In this document: piece by piece, positions 25,215 through 34,558 of the stretch | Numbering within the stretch: position 1 is the stretch's first letter | Layout of the letters: the number at the start of each line of letters is the position of its first letter | The notes under the pieces: generated by a model | The model's input: only the letters and a program-made list of their open reading frames with translations | The model's database searches: none | Told to the model about the DNA's origin: nothing | Source: Verrucomicrobiota bacterium | GTDB taxonomy: Bacteria > Verrucomicrobiota > Verrucomicrobiia > CAIQCK01 | Assembly: GCA_026397915.1 (NCBI GenBank) | Contig: JAPLTX010000054.1 | Location: forward strand, 1 to 46,013 | Reading direction: 5' to 3' | Length of the DNA stretch: 46,013 bases | Made by a program: the position numbers and the translations under genes

Positions 25215-26092
25215 GGTGTGGATGGTCCTCCGGTTTTGCCGCCATCTAGCTTCAGGATGCCGGCGAGTTTGAAAAAGTTTCGCAAGATTCTTTCGCCGTC
25301 GGGATGTTCGGCGTCGAAGTGTTCAGGGTGAAACTGCGTGCCGTAAAGCAGCCGCGACTTGTGCTTGATGGCCTGCACGCGGCAGGCGTCGGTGGAAGCC
25401 AGCAGGTCGAACTCGTCCAGCAGCCGCTTGATCTCGTAGGCGTGATACTCGCGCACAACCACCGTGTCGCCAAAGCCGTCAAAGAGCGGGTCGCGCCGGA
25501 CGATCTTCACGGGCAGGAACGCCCACTCCTTGAACCAGCCCGTGTAGCGCGCCGGATTCGGATCCTTCTCGCCTGGAGCGAGTGGACGCATCTTCGCCAC
25601 CTTGCCGCCGAAGGCTTGGGCGATGAGTTGGTGCCCGCCGCAGAAACCGAACGTCGGCAGGTTCGTCGCGCGGATCGTTGCGAGCAGCCGTGCGGTGTGG
25701 TTGGAGGAAATACCCTTGTCCATCATCGTGATGAGCACCGCCTTGATGCGCGTGCGGTCGAGGCTCTCGCCGCTGAGCTGAGAGTAGTGAACGACGGCGT
25801 ATGGCAGGCCGGTTTTCTGCTCGACGGTCTTTTTTACCTTCGCCAGATATGCGATGTGGCCGGTCGCTGGCTTCTTCAACGCCTCGCGAACCGTGTCGGG
25901 ATGATGGCAGTTGATGTGGCAGACCGTCGGTGGCCCATCGGCGAGACTACCGAGGTCGTCGAAGACTCCGTTGATGCCCGCAAGAAGGCCGCTGGTGAAG
26001 TTGGTCTTCTCGGCCCGCGCGCTGATGCAAGCGAGCAAAACCACCAGCAGGAGGTATATGCGGTTTCTCGTTACTCCTTTTCTTGGCAACAC
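25211..26092 (-). CDS. Glutamine amidotransferase class-I-like protein with N-terminal signal/anchor
   Basis: 293 aa. Class I GATase core: nucleophile Cys151 in FGFCGGHQLIAQ, and His255/Glu257 in GTQFHPEHFD, so the catalytic triad is complete. Before it stands a basic then hydrophobic stretch (RNRIYLLLVVLLACISARA) that looks like a signal peptide or membrane anchor, unusual for an enzyme that normally hands ammonia to a cytoplasmic synthase. The start is uncertain: GTG 26092 is used. An AAAGGAG site lies inside the reading frame, but no ATG/GTG/TTG follows it at the right distance. It is followed by the DsrE-like gene, overlapping by 4 bp, and is divergent from the metallophosphoesterase at 26198 (105 bp). 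Confidence 0.75.
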   Translation of the reverse strand: MLPRKGVTRNRIYLLLVVLLACISARAEKTNFTSGLLAGINGVFDDLGSLADGPPTVCHINCHHPDTVREALKKPATGHIAYLAKVKKTVEQKTGLPYAVVHYSQLSGESLDRTRIKAVLITMMDKGISSNHTARLLATIRATNLPTFGFCGGHQLIAQAFGGKVAKMRPLAPGEKDPNPARYTGWFKEWAFLPVKIVRRDPLFDGFGDTVVVREYHAYEIKRLLDEFDLLASTDACRVQAIKHKSRLLYGTQFHPEHFDAEHPDGERILRNFFKLAGILKLDGGKTGGPSTP

Positions 26093-26197
26093 GTCCGGAT
26101 TCTACACGACCTCTTGTCCAGGTCAAAGCGCGATGCACACGACACGCAATGGATTCGGGATTGTGTCGCCTCCGCCAACCGTTTACGTTGCCCGCCC

Positions 26198-27700
26198 ATG
26201 AGCGACATTATGTGGCGTTGTGCCATCATCCTGCTAATACTCGCCAACGTGCGGCCCGCAGGTGCCGCCGAGTTGCCGGCGCTGTCGGATTCGACGAAGC
26301 CGTTCAGCTTCGTCGTGCTCGGCGACGTGCATTACACGCGGCCGAAATTCGAGGTCAGCAAGGTCATCGCCAGCATCGCCAGAAGCGTCAAGGAGAGCCA
26401 GCCACCCGTGGCGTTCGTCTGCCAGACCGGCGATATCGCCGAGGGCGGCACCTATGGAATGAAAGACGGCAAGCGCGTTTATCGTCAGGCCAGCCACGAC
26501 GAGATGAAGGAGGAACTGACGTTCGCGATGAAGGATGTCACCGAACGCTTCCGGCTGCCATTGTTCGTCGCCGTAGGCAACCACGACAAGCACGCCGGCG
26601 GCAAGGCGTTTCCAGAGGTCGCGCTGCCGCTGTTGTCGCACGAACTGGGCGTGACGGTGGCGCAGAACTGCTACGGGTTTCGGCACGGCAACTCGTGCTT
26701 CATCTTCCTCGATTTCGCGGCGGCGAACTTCGACGCGCAGGCGAAGCTTGCCGGGGAGTTGCTCGCGATCGCCCGCGCGGCTGGCATCCGACATGCTTTC
26801 CTGTTCGCGCACTATCCGCTTTGGACGCTCATCCGGCCGGGATTCAGCAGCCAGCGTTTCACGGACTCGTTGCTGCCAATTTTCAAACAGTTTCCCGTGG
26901 ATGCCTTCTTCTGTGGCCACACACACAACATCGCCGCGTGGGTGCGCCGGCTCGATGGCGCGACCATCACGCAAGTCCAAGGCGTCACGTGCCAGTCCAG
27001 CCCCGAATTGGTGCCGATGGAAGAGCGTCGCACGCTGATGATGCCGAGAGAGGAACTGAGCTACTACTGGGGTTATCTCTCAGGTCCGGCGGCAGGCTTG
27101 TTTCTCGTGACGGTGGACGGCGAGCGTGTGCGCGTGCAGCTCCGATCCGGGGCCAAGGTCCTCCGCGAGTTCGAGTGGCGGGAGCCAGGCCAGATCACCG
27201 ACATCAAGAAGCCGGAGCCGCGCCCATCGGTGGCCGTGACCGAGGCGGCGCTCAAGAAAGCAACTGCCGCGACGCTGGCGCTGTGCTCGTGGGCCGAGGA
27301 CGGGGCTGAAATCGGCGTCTTGCTCAACGGCGGACATGTCGCCACGGCTCAGCTTGGCCCGACGATGCGCAACAGCAACGCGTTCGCGAGCGAAAAGCGG
27401 ATTCCGATTCCAAAAGAGAAGCTGAAGCTATTGCGGCTTGCCAACGAAGTAACGCTCGACAACCCAAACCGTGCCATCTTCGGCGTGGGCCACGCGTATC
27501 TGGAGATCAAACTCGCCGACGGCCGCACCGCCCGCACGGCTGTCTCGAACCGGTTCCTCTTCTCCGCGACCAAAGCCGAAGGCAATTCCAGCGGCAAGAC
27601 CGAAGGATGGAAGATCATTCCGCCTGACGCACTCGTTTCCGTCAACCTCGGTCAGTCACTCGGTCCGATGCGGCTCAGCTTTTCCGCGAACGCGAAGTAG
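26198..27700 (+). CDS. Secreted metallophosphoesterase, 500 aa
   Basis: ATG 26198 gives a signal peptide (MWRCAIILLILANVRPAGAA); a much longer in-frame extension to 25304 is antisense to the amidotransferase gene and is discarded. Metal-site blocks are VVLGDVHYT, QTGDIAEGG, VGNHDKH, FAHYPL and FCGHTHN. Unlike the PEP-CTERM trio it has no sorting signal. It carries a ~200-aa C-terminal region with a beta-rich domain (LCSWAEDGAEIGVLLNGGHVATAQ) that may be a second sandwich-like module. It converges with the isomerase gene, leaving 9 bp between stops. Substrate unknown. Confidence 0.87.
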   Translation: MSDIMWRCAIILLILANVRPAGAAELPALSDSTKPFSFVVLGDVHYTRPKFEVSKVIASIARSVKESQPPVAFVCQTGDIAEGGTYGMKDGKRVYRQASHDEMKEELTFAMKDVTERFRLPLFVAVGNHDKHAGGKAFPEVALPLLSHELGVTVAQNCYGFRHGNSCFIFLDFAAANFDAQAKLAGELLAIARAAGIRHAFLFAHYPLWTLIRPGFSSQRFTDSLLPIFKQFPVDAFFCGHTHNIAAWVRRLDGATITQVQGVTCQSSPELVPMEERRTLMMPREELSYYWGYLSGPAAGLFLVTVDGERVRVQLRSGAKVLREFEWREPGQITDIKKPEPRPSVAVTEAALKKATAATLALCSWAEDGAEIGVLLNGGHVATAQLGPTMRNSNAFASEKRIPIPKEKLKLLRLANEVTLDNPNRAIFGVGHAYLEIKLADGRTARTAVSNRFLFSATKAEGNSSGKTEGWKIIPPDALVSVNLGQSLGPMRLSFSANAK

Positions 27701-27709
27701 CGTTGGCGG

Positions 27710-28660
27710 TCACGCCTTCTGGCCGGTCAGCTTCTCTAAGAACATGCGCGCCTTCTTCGCCTCGGCGGCGAGGGCGGGCAGGTCGCCTTTCTCCAGGCAC
27801 TCGACGATGAGTGGGCCGCGGGTGAAGCCGCCTTTCTTGAGATTGGCCATGACGGCCTTGAAGTTCACCTTGCCTGTGCCGGGTGTGAGCGCGACTTCGC
27901 CGGTGTAGAGGCTCTTCTTCTTGGCCGGCACGGCCGGGTCTTCCTTCATGGGCCGGTAATCCTTCACGCTCATGCCGACAACGAGACCGTTTACCTCCGC
28001 GGAATCCTTGGCCGGATCGAGCGCACCGTTGGAGTAGAAGAAAATGTTACCTGGGTCATACCAGAGGCCGAAGTTTTTCTTGCCGACCAACTCGACGATC
28101 TTGCGGCATTGCGCGCCGGTGGAGTTGCTGCCGCCGTGCGGTTTGACGCTGAGACCGACGCCTTTCGTGGCCGCGTAGTCGCAGGCTTCGGCGACGGCTT
28201 TGTAATAGACATCGTGGAGCTTCTCGCTGGTGCCGCCGACCATCAGTTGGGTCGTGCCGCAGGCGACGCAGTTGTCTATGAGCCGCTTCAGGTCGGCGAT
28301 GCCGGCTTCGAGGGACTTGGCCACCGCGAAGCCACCGCCCCAGAGCGACGCCACTTTCAGCCCGCGCTTCTTGCATTCCTTGCCGACAGCGTGCGCCTCC
28401 TCGACAGTCGTCGCGGCGGAGATGATGAGGTGGTCCTTCGTATTAGTCGTCATCAGGCCGGCATGTTTGAAACCGGCCCCGGCCATGGCATCGAGCGCCA
28501 CGCGCCAATCGTGCTCACCCCACGGCCGCGTGTAGCAGCCGATCTGATACGAGCCGGCCGACGCAGCCTCGGAGACGCGTAGCGCAGGGATGGCAAGCGC
28601 TGCGGCGGTGATGAATTGACGACGGGTGAGTTGATGTGGGGAAATTCGAGTTGTCTTCAT
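27710..28660 (-). CDS. Tat-exported sugar phosphate isomerase/epimerase-like protein
   Basis: 316 aa, with AGGAG six bases before ATG 28660. Tat signal with TRRQFITAAALAIPALRV. The TIM barrel shows YQIGCYTRPWGEHDW, AGAGFKHAGLMTT, VASLWGGGF, LSVKPHGGSNS, LWYDPGNI, VGMSVKDYR and a final GPLIVECLE, with the Asp/His/Glu pattern of the xylose isomerase-like superfamily. It is a relative of the 9739-10668 protein but not a close duplicate. It lies 69 bp beyond the GH20 gene, so it may belong to the GH89-GH20 unit and act on the released amino sugar; this is an inference. Confidence 0.85.
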   Translation of the reverse strand: MKTTRISPHQLTRRQFITAAALAIPALRVSEAASAGSYQIGCYTRPWGEHDWRVALDAMAGAGFKHAGLMTTNTKDHLIISAATTVEEAHAVGKECKKRGLKVASLWGGGFAVAKSLEAGIADLKRLIDNCVACGTTQLMVGGTSEKLHDVYYKAVAEACDYAATKGVGLSVKPHGGSNSTGAQCRKIVELVGKKNFGLWYDPGNIFFYSNGALDPAKDSAEVNGLVVGMSVKDYRPMKEDPAVPAKKKSLYTGEVALTPGTGKVNFKAVMANLKKGGFTRGPLIVECLEKGDLPALAAEAKKARMFLEKLTGQKA

Positions 28661-28729
28661 AATTGCTCCTGCAAGGTTGTTGGTGACGCGCGCAGACTAC
28701 GCCGTCGGCCGCGCCGAGCCAAGTCAAGA

Positions 28730-31700
28730 CTACGGCCGCTTCTCGACAGCAGCGATGGATAGAGCCGGCGGATTCGCCAGCGTCATCGTCCGCCGCAACT
28801 CTTCCATCGTCTTGGCGATGTTCGCCTTGCCATCGAGCACGCCGCCGAAAACGACGAAGTGCCCCGCACCACTCGCACCTTCGACACCGACACCGCCCAT
28901 GCCGCCACCAGGACCGGCGCGATGAGTGGCGGTTTCGTCGGGCGTGATGCAAGCGAGTGTCAGACCGTCGGAACGGGACTTCGCGGCCCATGTCGTCTTT
29001 GGCTCCCCTTCACTCAACTCGCCCGGCTTCGGCAAGCGGCCCGTCCTGCCATTGGAGAAACGGAACTGGCCGGGCGTCTTACTCGCGGCGGACATGAGGT
29101 CGGCGTTGTCGAAGTTCCAGCAATAGCTTGCAGGCTGGCTCAACTGCATTTCGCACCACGGCTGCTCGCCATAAAAGCTGACGACTTTGGTGAATCCGTC
29201 AGCCGCTTTCATGCGGTAGCGCACAAGCACCGGACCGCGCGCCTCGCAATCGAGCGCGAACGGCTCGCTGCGGTAGCCTTGCACATCGAGGAAGCCGGCC
29301 CAGCCGCGTTCGCCCGGCTGCGTGATGTCCAGACCGCCGAGCGTCTTCACCTGCCAGACGTAAGCATGGCCACCTTCCGCGCCGAGCCTCACCTTGATCG
29401 CTGGGTTTTCGATCCAGTTGTCGCGAGTTTGCAGGCCGGTGTAGCTCGCCGCCGGCTTCGGCGCGCTGTCAAAGTAGATATAGAAGAACCGTGGCGTCTT
29501 CGGCTGCGTCCGGCCGCGCGCGATCCAGACGACGTTGCCGGCAGCGTGCCGCTGCGCATCGAACTTCGCCGCTGGATCGAACTGACTTGGCACCTCGCCG
29601 ATCACTGCGCCGTCGGCCGCATGCTCGACCACGCGAGCCGACTGAGGATCAAGAACAGCACCAGAAAGCAGCTTAGAGAAATCCAGTTTCGCCTCCACCG
29701 GATAATCCACACGATCAAACCTGCCGGCGTCCAGCTTCACCAGCACGCGGTATTTCCAATCGCTCCACCACTTGCACTGCGCGACGAAATCCTTTGGCGG
29801 CTCGAACGACTCGGGCGCGCGGCTCCGGCGGATCGCGCTGCGGTCGCAGAGGCCGAGCTTCTCCGGCTCTGGCAACAGGCCAGTCTGTTCGTAAGCCGCG
29901 AGCGTTGCGTCGAACTGTTTGGCCTTGGCTTCGAGTCGCTCCGCCAGCGCGTCGTAGCGCGCCGTGATGGTCTCCAGATAATACGGCCGGTTCTCGACGA
30001 GCCAAAGCCGGCGATACTCGTTGCGCAGGCGAATGATCTCTGTCGCCAGCGCCCGCAGACGTGCTGCTCCATCACGCAACGCGCCCTTGGCAAGCCTGCG
30101 GCTCTGCGGTTCGTCCGCGGCACGGCGGTAGGCGGCGGCGATTTCGTCCGCGATCAGGAACTTCCGCGCGAGGAGTCCCCAGCGGCCCGCAGCGAACACC
30201 ATCGCGTCGAGGCTCGCCTCGTTGACGCGCACCTTCGACCGGCCTTGGCCGATGAGCGTCCGCGCGCGGCCAGACAATTCGACAATCTGCTGCAAGCGTT
30301 TGGCGAGATCAGCGCCTGCGGGCCGTCGTCCCGTGAACGGGTCTTCCCAAAAGGCAGTGTCGGAGGTCTGCTGCGCGTGCAACACGCGATGCAGCCCACC
30401 GAGCAGGTTGACCGCCTCCGTCAGTTCCGGCGCGTCGGCGCCGTAGAACGCCCGCGCGAACGCCGTGTCGAAGCGCGCGGTGTCGAACTTCTCCGGTTGC
30501 CACGCGCAATCGGCGGACCACAGGAAGCCATACCAGTTGTATTCCGTCAGGTTCTCGCCGTCGTCGTCCCATGCCGTGTTGAGCATCCCCTGCGCGCCCA
30601 TCGCCGCGCCGTCACGGACGAAATAGGCGATGTTCGTCCGCGCCGTGACGCAGTCGGGAAAAATCTGGTTCCAGCAACTCACGCCGGGGCAAACCCACTG
30701 GTCGAGGCCGGCCGCCTTGAACGGCTCCAGCCGCGCGATGTAGTTCGTCGCGCCGCCGTAGGTCCAGTTCATCACGACGTAATCCTTCGGCAGCTTCGGG
30801 ATCATGTCCTTGTGATGCAGCGCGATGTCGCCCCAGAACATCAATCGCTTGCCATAAGGTTTCAGGATTTCGCGCAACCGCCTCATGTGCTGGAGATAGA
30901 GGCCGTCCACGCCAATCTCGGCGGCTTTCTCCTTGCTGCGGCCCTTGCCCAACTCGAACGTCTCGTCGCAGCCGACGTGGAAGAACTTCATGTCGTGGAC
31001 CGGCACGAATTCGGAGTAGAGGTCGCCAAGCAACTTGTAGGTGCCCTCGCTCAGCGGGCAGAACACATGGCCGCCTTCCGGCATCTCGCGCATCTCGGCG
31101 AACTCCGGATGCTTCAGGATGTGCGCCTGGTGCGCGAACGACTGGATTTGCGGCAGCAACTCGACATGATGCTTCTTGCCGTAGGCGATCAACTCGCGCG
31201 TCTGCTCGGCGGTGATTTCGCCGCCCTCCGGCGCGATCTGCGGATACTTTCGGAACTTGAAGACGTGCTCGGTGTAGAGGCAGAAGACGTTGATCTTGAA
31301 CGCCGCCAGCGTGCGAATCTGCTTCTTGAAATACTCCATCGTCGGCACCGGCCCGCGGCTCACGTCGTCCTGACAGCCGCGATAGCGCAACCCTGGCCAG
31401 TCACGGATGCGCACGCCCTCGATGACCGCGCGACCGTCCGGCAACCGTTTGACAAGTTGCCTCATCGTCTGCACAGCGTAGAACACGCCCGCCGGCGCGT
31501 TGGCCGCCGCGACGACACCATCGGCGTTCACGTCGAGCACGTAGCCCTCGTCGCCGAGTTCCGGCGTCACCTTCAGGCTGCGCTGCTCACACGCTGTGTG
31601 CACCGCCGTGTCGCGGCTCGCGATGCCGATCAGGATTGGCCGCTTCGCCTTGCTGGCTATCTTCGTCTTCAACTCCTCGCACAGCATCCCAGCCGCAAAG

Positions 31701-31858
31701 CGGTCCTGCCCGTCGTTCGGTTTGCCAAGCACCACGGCAGCGTCCGCGCCGAGCACGAAGTCTGCACCGGTCGCGCTCACCTCACGCGGCTGCGGAATCA
31801 TCTGCGCAGCAAACGAGCTGCTGACGAAGAGAACAAGAAGAGCAATGGAGCGGAGCAT
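28730..31858 (-). CDS. Secreted glycoside hydrolase family 20 (beta-N-acetylhexosaminidase-like)
   Basis: 1042 aa from ATG 31858 (AAGGTAAGG just upstream; a TTG at 31873 is rejected). Signal peptide at 1-18, then a GH20b-like alpha/beta domain, then the barrel: RDWPGLRYRGCQDD, ELLPQIQSFAHQ and the catalytic pair Asp298-Glu299 in FHVGCDETFELGKG. The usual Trp-rich C-side of the barrel follows (FWGDIALHH, NWTYGG). About 500 extra C-terminal residues carry helical and beta-sandwich regions not found in short GH20 enzymes. It removes terminal beta-linked GlcNAc or GalNAc. It starts 4 bp after the GH89 stop, so the two are translated together. Confidence 0.9.
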   Translation of the reverse strand: MLRSIALLVLFVSSSFAAQMIPQPREVSATGADFVLGADAAVVLGKPNDGQDRFAAGMLCEELKTKIASKAKRPILIGIASRDTAVHTACEQRSLKVTPELGDEGYVLDVNADGVVAAANAPAGVFYAVQTMRQLVKRLPDGRAVIEGVRIRDWPGLRYRGCQDDVSRGPVPTMEYFKKQIRTLAAFKINVFCLYTEHVFKFRKYPQIAPEGGEITAEQTRELIAYGKKHHVELLPQIQSFAHQAHILKHPEFAEMREMPEGGHVFCPLSEGTYKLLGDLYSEFVPVHDMKFFHVGCDETFELGKGRSKEKAAEIGVDGLYLQHMRRLREILKPYGKRLMFWGDIALHHKDMIPKLPKDYVVMNWTYGGATNYIARLEPFKAAGLDQWVCPGVSCWNQIFPDCVTARTNIAYFVRDGAAMGAQGMLNTAWDDDGENLTEYNWYGFLWSADCAWQPEKFDTARFDTAFARAFYGADAPELTEAVNLLGGLHRVLHAQQTSDTAFWEDPFTGRRPAGADLAKRLQQIVELSGRARTLIGQGRSKVRVNEASLDAMVFAAGRWGLLARKFLIADEIAAAYRRAADEPQSRRLAKGALRDGAARLRALATEIIRLRNEYRRLWLVENRPYYLETITARYDALAERLEAKAKQFDATLAAYEQTGLLPEPEKLGLCDRSAIRRSRAPESFEPPKDFVAQCKWWSDWKYRVLVKLDAGRFDRVDYPVEAKLDFSKLLSGAVLDPQSARVVEHAADGAVIGEVPSQFDPAAKFDAQRHAAGNVVWIARGRTQPKTPRFFYIYFDSAPKPAASYTGLQTRDNWIENPAIKVRLGAEGGHAYVWQVKTLGGLDITQPGERGWAGFLDVQGYRSEPFALDCEARGPVLVRYRMKAADGFTKVVSFYGEQPWCEMQLSQPASYCWNFDNADLMSAASKTPGQFRFSNGRTGRLPKPGELSEGEPKTTWAAKSRSDGLTLACITPDETATHRAGPGGGMGGVGVEGASGAGHFVVFGGVLDGKANIAKTMEELRRTMTLANPPALSIAAVEKRP

Positions 31859-31862
31859 GGCC

Positions 31863-34508
31863 TTACCTTTCAAACGCCATCACCTCGACCAGATGGCGGC
31901 CGGTGTTGGCGGAGTTGTGGGATTGCGTGACGCGGATGTAACGGACGGGGCGCGGCGGGAAGGCGCAAGTGTAGCCTTCGTCGGTGGATGGTTCCTTGTT
32001 GTCGCGGCGGTCGGCGACCCTCTCCCATCGCTGGCCATCGTTGGAAACCTCGACGGTGAAGCCGTAGTGGCGATTGTCACCGTAAAAACAGACGACGACC
32101 ACGCGGCCGACGGTCGTTGGTTTCTCCAAGTCCACCTGCCACCACGCCGCCGAGTCACGATTCACATCGGTAGCCCAGTAACGGTCGGTATCCGAGCGCA
32201 TGCCGTCATTGGCCAGACGCGCGGGATACTGCGAGATGGCGCTGGAGCACGTCGTTGGCTTGCCGGTCGTCAGGCTGACGGCGTCCTGCGTGATCGGTTC
32301 GGGTTTGAACGCATCGGCGTATTTCGTCCAAAGCTTCCGCGCAACGGTGATACTGTCGCCGCGCGGCTTCGTCGGGAAGCTCTCGTGCCGGTCTGACCAT
32401 TGCGCAGTCCACTTCAGCAACTCCTCGTTGTATCTCTTGCTGTCCAGGGGCTTGTTCTCGCGCAACGACGCGGCTGCCGCGTCGAGAAACCGTTTCCATC
32501 GCGGCGCGTAGTAGCCGTTGAGCATCCCGGACCACTGCCGGCGCGCGTAGTCGTTGATAGCGAAGGTCTCGCCCCAGAGCGTCAGCATGCGCCGGGCGTT
32601 CCACTCGCATTTCGCCCGCTCGGCGGGCGTCGCGCCCCAACGCTTGGCATCTTCGAGCCAGCCGCCCAGCAGGAACTCCTGCCGCGTGGCGAGCAGTTCG
32701 TCGAGGTCGAGGATCAACTCCAGAAAACGCTGCGAGGCTTTTTCAAGTCCGGCGACGTCTTTCGCGCGCCACGCCTTAACCATGTCGCTGTGGAGCTTGC
32801 TCGCGTGGTCGGCTAGCACCTGTCGTGCGACGTTCACGAGATCGAAGCGGAACGTGTCGGTCTTGCCAATTTCGTCCGCTGCCTGAAGCAGGTCGCGCCA
32901 TGCTTCGGCGAGGCGAACCTGATCGCAGGGAGTCGTCCCGCGCGATTTCGCCAGCGCCGGCGCGGAAGTTATTGCCGATACGCTTCGGGTCGGAAAGTTG
33001 AGGACCGTGTCGAGTTGCGTCTGCCATGCGCGTTGCGCATCGGCGTTGGACTTACCGTAGCGATGCTGTGCGTAGTCTCCGACCCATGCTTTCAAGTCAA
33101 CCGCTTCGTCGCGCCACGCGTTCTCGAACATCAGGTCGTAGGTGACTGGGTTGTAGCACAGCCCTTCGTTGACGAAGCCGAGGCCGATGAGTTGACCGCT
33201 TTTCGGGTCGCGCCGCGCGGCGAACAGGCCGTCGTTGTTGCGAGTCAGTGCCGCGCCGAGGCCGACGGTTCTCCCGAAACTCTGGACGTTACACCAAAGC
33301 CAGGGCTTGCCGCAGAACGCGTCGGTCTTGTCCCACATCGGCGTGGATTCGCAGTAGAGGTCGAGCACGACCATCCGCTCGTTCGGGATGGCGTCGAGGA
33401 ATGCCTTGAAGCGCGGCTGCGTCCAGAACTTCCGCTGGTTCATGAACGCCCAGCCTTGCAGCACCCACACGGTCTGCGGATCGCTCGCGGCCATGCCGTC
33501 GTAGATGGCGCGGCCGAGGTCGGCGAGATACTTCGGGTCGCCACTCGGCGGCACCATCTCGATGAACGTGTCCGCCGCGTAAAGGTGGTCGGTTCCGAAC
33601 CGCTTCGTTTGTTCCTCCAGGAACATTCGCGCAATTTTTGCGAACAGCGGGTCGAGCGGATCGAGCAGATGCGTTTCCCACTCGATCCACTTGATGCGTT
33701 GGAGGGGCGCTTTCGGGAAAAGCTGCGCGACGGCGGCGGGCACGTGGCCGGTGAAACCCTGCAGCACCGGCGTCATGCCCAGTTCGCGCTCACGGGCGAG
33801 AATTTTCTTCTCCAACTCCTCGTGCTGTGGAATCCAGCTTTTCGGCAACGGCCCGCCGAAGCCGTCGAGACAGCCCATCCACTGGAATGGCAGATACGGC
33901 GGCCCTGCGAGAAACTCCGTAATTTGCACGTCGCTCATGCCGAGCCGACGGCAGACCTCCTGCCACACCGCCTCTTGCCCCGTGACCGACAGCGGCATGT
34001 TCACGCCATTGAGCGCCATCCAGTCAATCAGCCGCTCCCACTGTTTCCAGTCCCACCACGGCAGCGAGTAGCCGAAGCAACAGTAGTTGAGGAAATAGCG
34101 GTGCTTCGCCCAACTCACCCGCCGGACCTTCGGCTCCACGCGCGGCAACGGCTGCGGCAGATTCAACTGGTCGCCATACCACGACACGTGACAGTGGCAG
34201 TTGTGCTTGAGAAACCAGTTCAGCCCCATCGCCATCGCCACGCCGTTGTTGCCGCGGATGACGATGCGCGAGCCGGCACTTTCGATTTCGAACACGTCCC
34301 CTGCCCCATCGCGCGGGATGACCTCGAAGACGAACTGCCCGGCGTGCGCGGGCACCAACCGCTTCAGCAGCCCCTCCATCGCCGCTCGCCCGTCGCTGCC
34401 GGCCGAGGCGAGCGTTGGCAGCCAGCACAAACTCCAACAAACCAGAAGCAGCAACGCGCGACGACTCGTGACTGACAGTGGGAGAAGAGTCGGCAGGACG
34501 GGTTTCAT
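31863..34508 (-). CDS. Secreted alpha-N-acetylglucosaminidase, GH89 with C-terminal F5/8-type CBM32-like domain
   Basis: 881 aa, signal peptide in the first 36 residues. NAGLU N-domain, then the barrel with VSWAKHRYFLNYCCFGYSLPWWDW, LIDWMALNGVN and PFQWMGCLDG. Candidate acid/base Glu317 is in ADTFIEMVPP and nucleophile Glu448 in GFVNEGLCYNP, in the same context and spacing as in human NAGLU (316/446). Residues about 740-881 form a discoidin-like domain (YWATDVNRDSAAWWQVDLEKP, YIRVTQS). The enzyme releases terminal alpha-linked GlcNAc, as in heparan-type chains or GlcNAc-alpha-1,4-Gal caps of mucins. First gene of a coupled pair with GH20. Confidence 0.92.
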   Translation of the reverse strand: MKPVLPTLLPLSVTSRRALLLLVCWSLCWLPTLASAGSDGRAAMEGLLKRLVPAHAGQFVFEVIPRDGAGDVFEIESAGSRIVIRGNNGVAMAMGLNWFLKHNCHCHVSWYGDQLNLPQPLPRVEPKVRRVSWAKHRYFLNYCCFGYSLPWWDWKQWERLIDWMALNGVNMPLSVTGQEAVWQEVCRRLGMSDVQITEFLAGPPYLPFQWMGCLDGFGGPLPKSWIPQHEELEKKILARERELGMTPVLQGFTGHVPAAVAQLFPKAPLQRIKWIEWETHLLDPLDPLFAKIARMFLEEQTKRFGTDHLYAADTFIEMVPPSGDPKYLADLGRAIYDGMAASDPQTVWVLQGWAFMNQRKFWTQPRFKAFLDAIPNERMVVLDLYCESTPMWDKTDAFCGKPWLWCNVQSFGRTVGLGAALTRNNDGLFAARRDPKSGQLIGLGFVNEGLCYNPVTYDLMFENAWRDEAVDLKAWVGDYAQHRYGKSNADAQRAWQTQLDTVLNFPTRSVSAITSAPALAKSRGTTPCDQVRLAEAWRDLLQAADEIGKTDTFRFDLVNVARQVLADHASKLHSDMVKAWRAKDVAGLEKASQRFLELILDLDELLATRQEFLLGGWLEDAKRWGATPAERAKCEWNARRMLTLWGETFAINDYARRQWSGMLNGYYAPRWKRFLDAAAASLRENKPLDSKRYNEELLKWTAQWSDRHESFPTKPRGDSITVARKLWTKYADAFKPEPITQDAVSLTTGKPTTCSSAISQYPARLANDGMRSDTDRYWATDVNRDSAAWWQVDLEKPTTVGRVVVVCFYGDNRHYGFTVEVSNDGQRWERVADRRDNKEPSTDEGYTCAFPPRPVRYIRVTQSHNSANTGRHLVEVMAFER

Positions 34509-34558
34509 GCCGCCTGTGTATCACAATCATCGCCGCTGGCCAAGCACGCGCGACGACG

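Noticed and set aside
25304..26197. N-terminal extension of the 26198-27700 metallophosphoesterase
   Set aside because: It is antisense to the amidotransferase gene and would bury the signal peptide; ATG 26198 gives a normal secreted protein.
27701..27709. Terminator between convergent stops
   Set aside because: Only nine bases separate the stops and no hairpin with T-run is visible.
28859..31930. Very long open frame on the plus strand opposite the GH20 gene
   Set aside because: Product is rich in Arg, His, Leu and Val with no family motif; it mirrors the codon pattern of the GH20 gene, which has a signal peptide and catalytic residues.
33015..34475. Long plus-strand open frame opposite the GH89 gene
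   Set aside because: Same kind of antisense frame; GH89 motifs on the minus strand are unambiguous.
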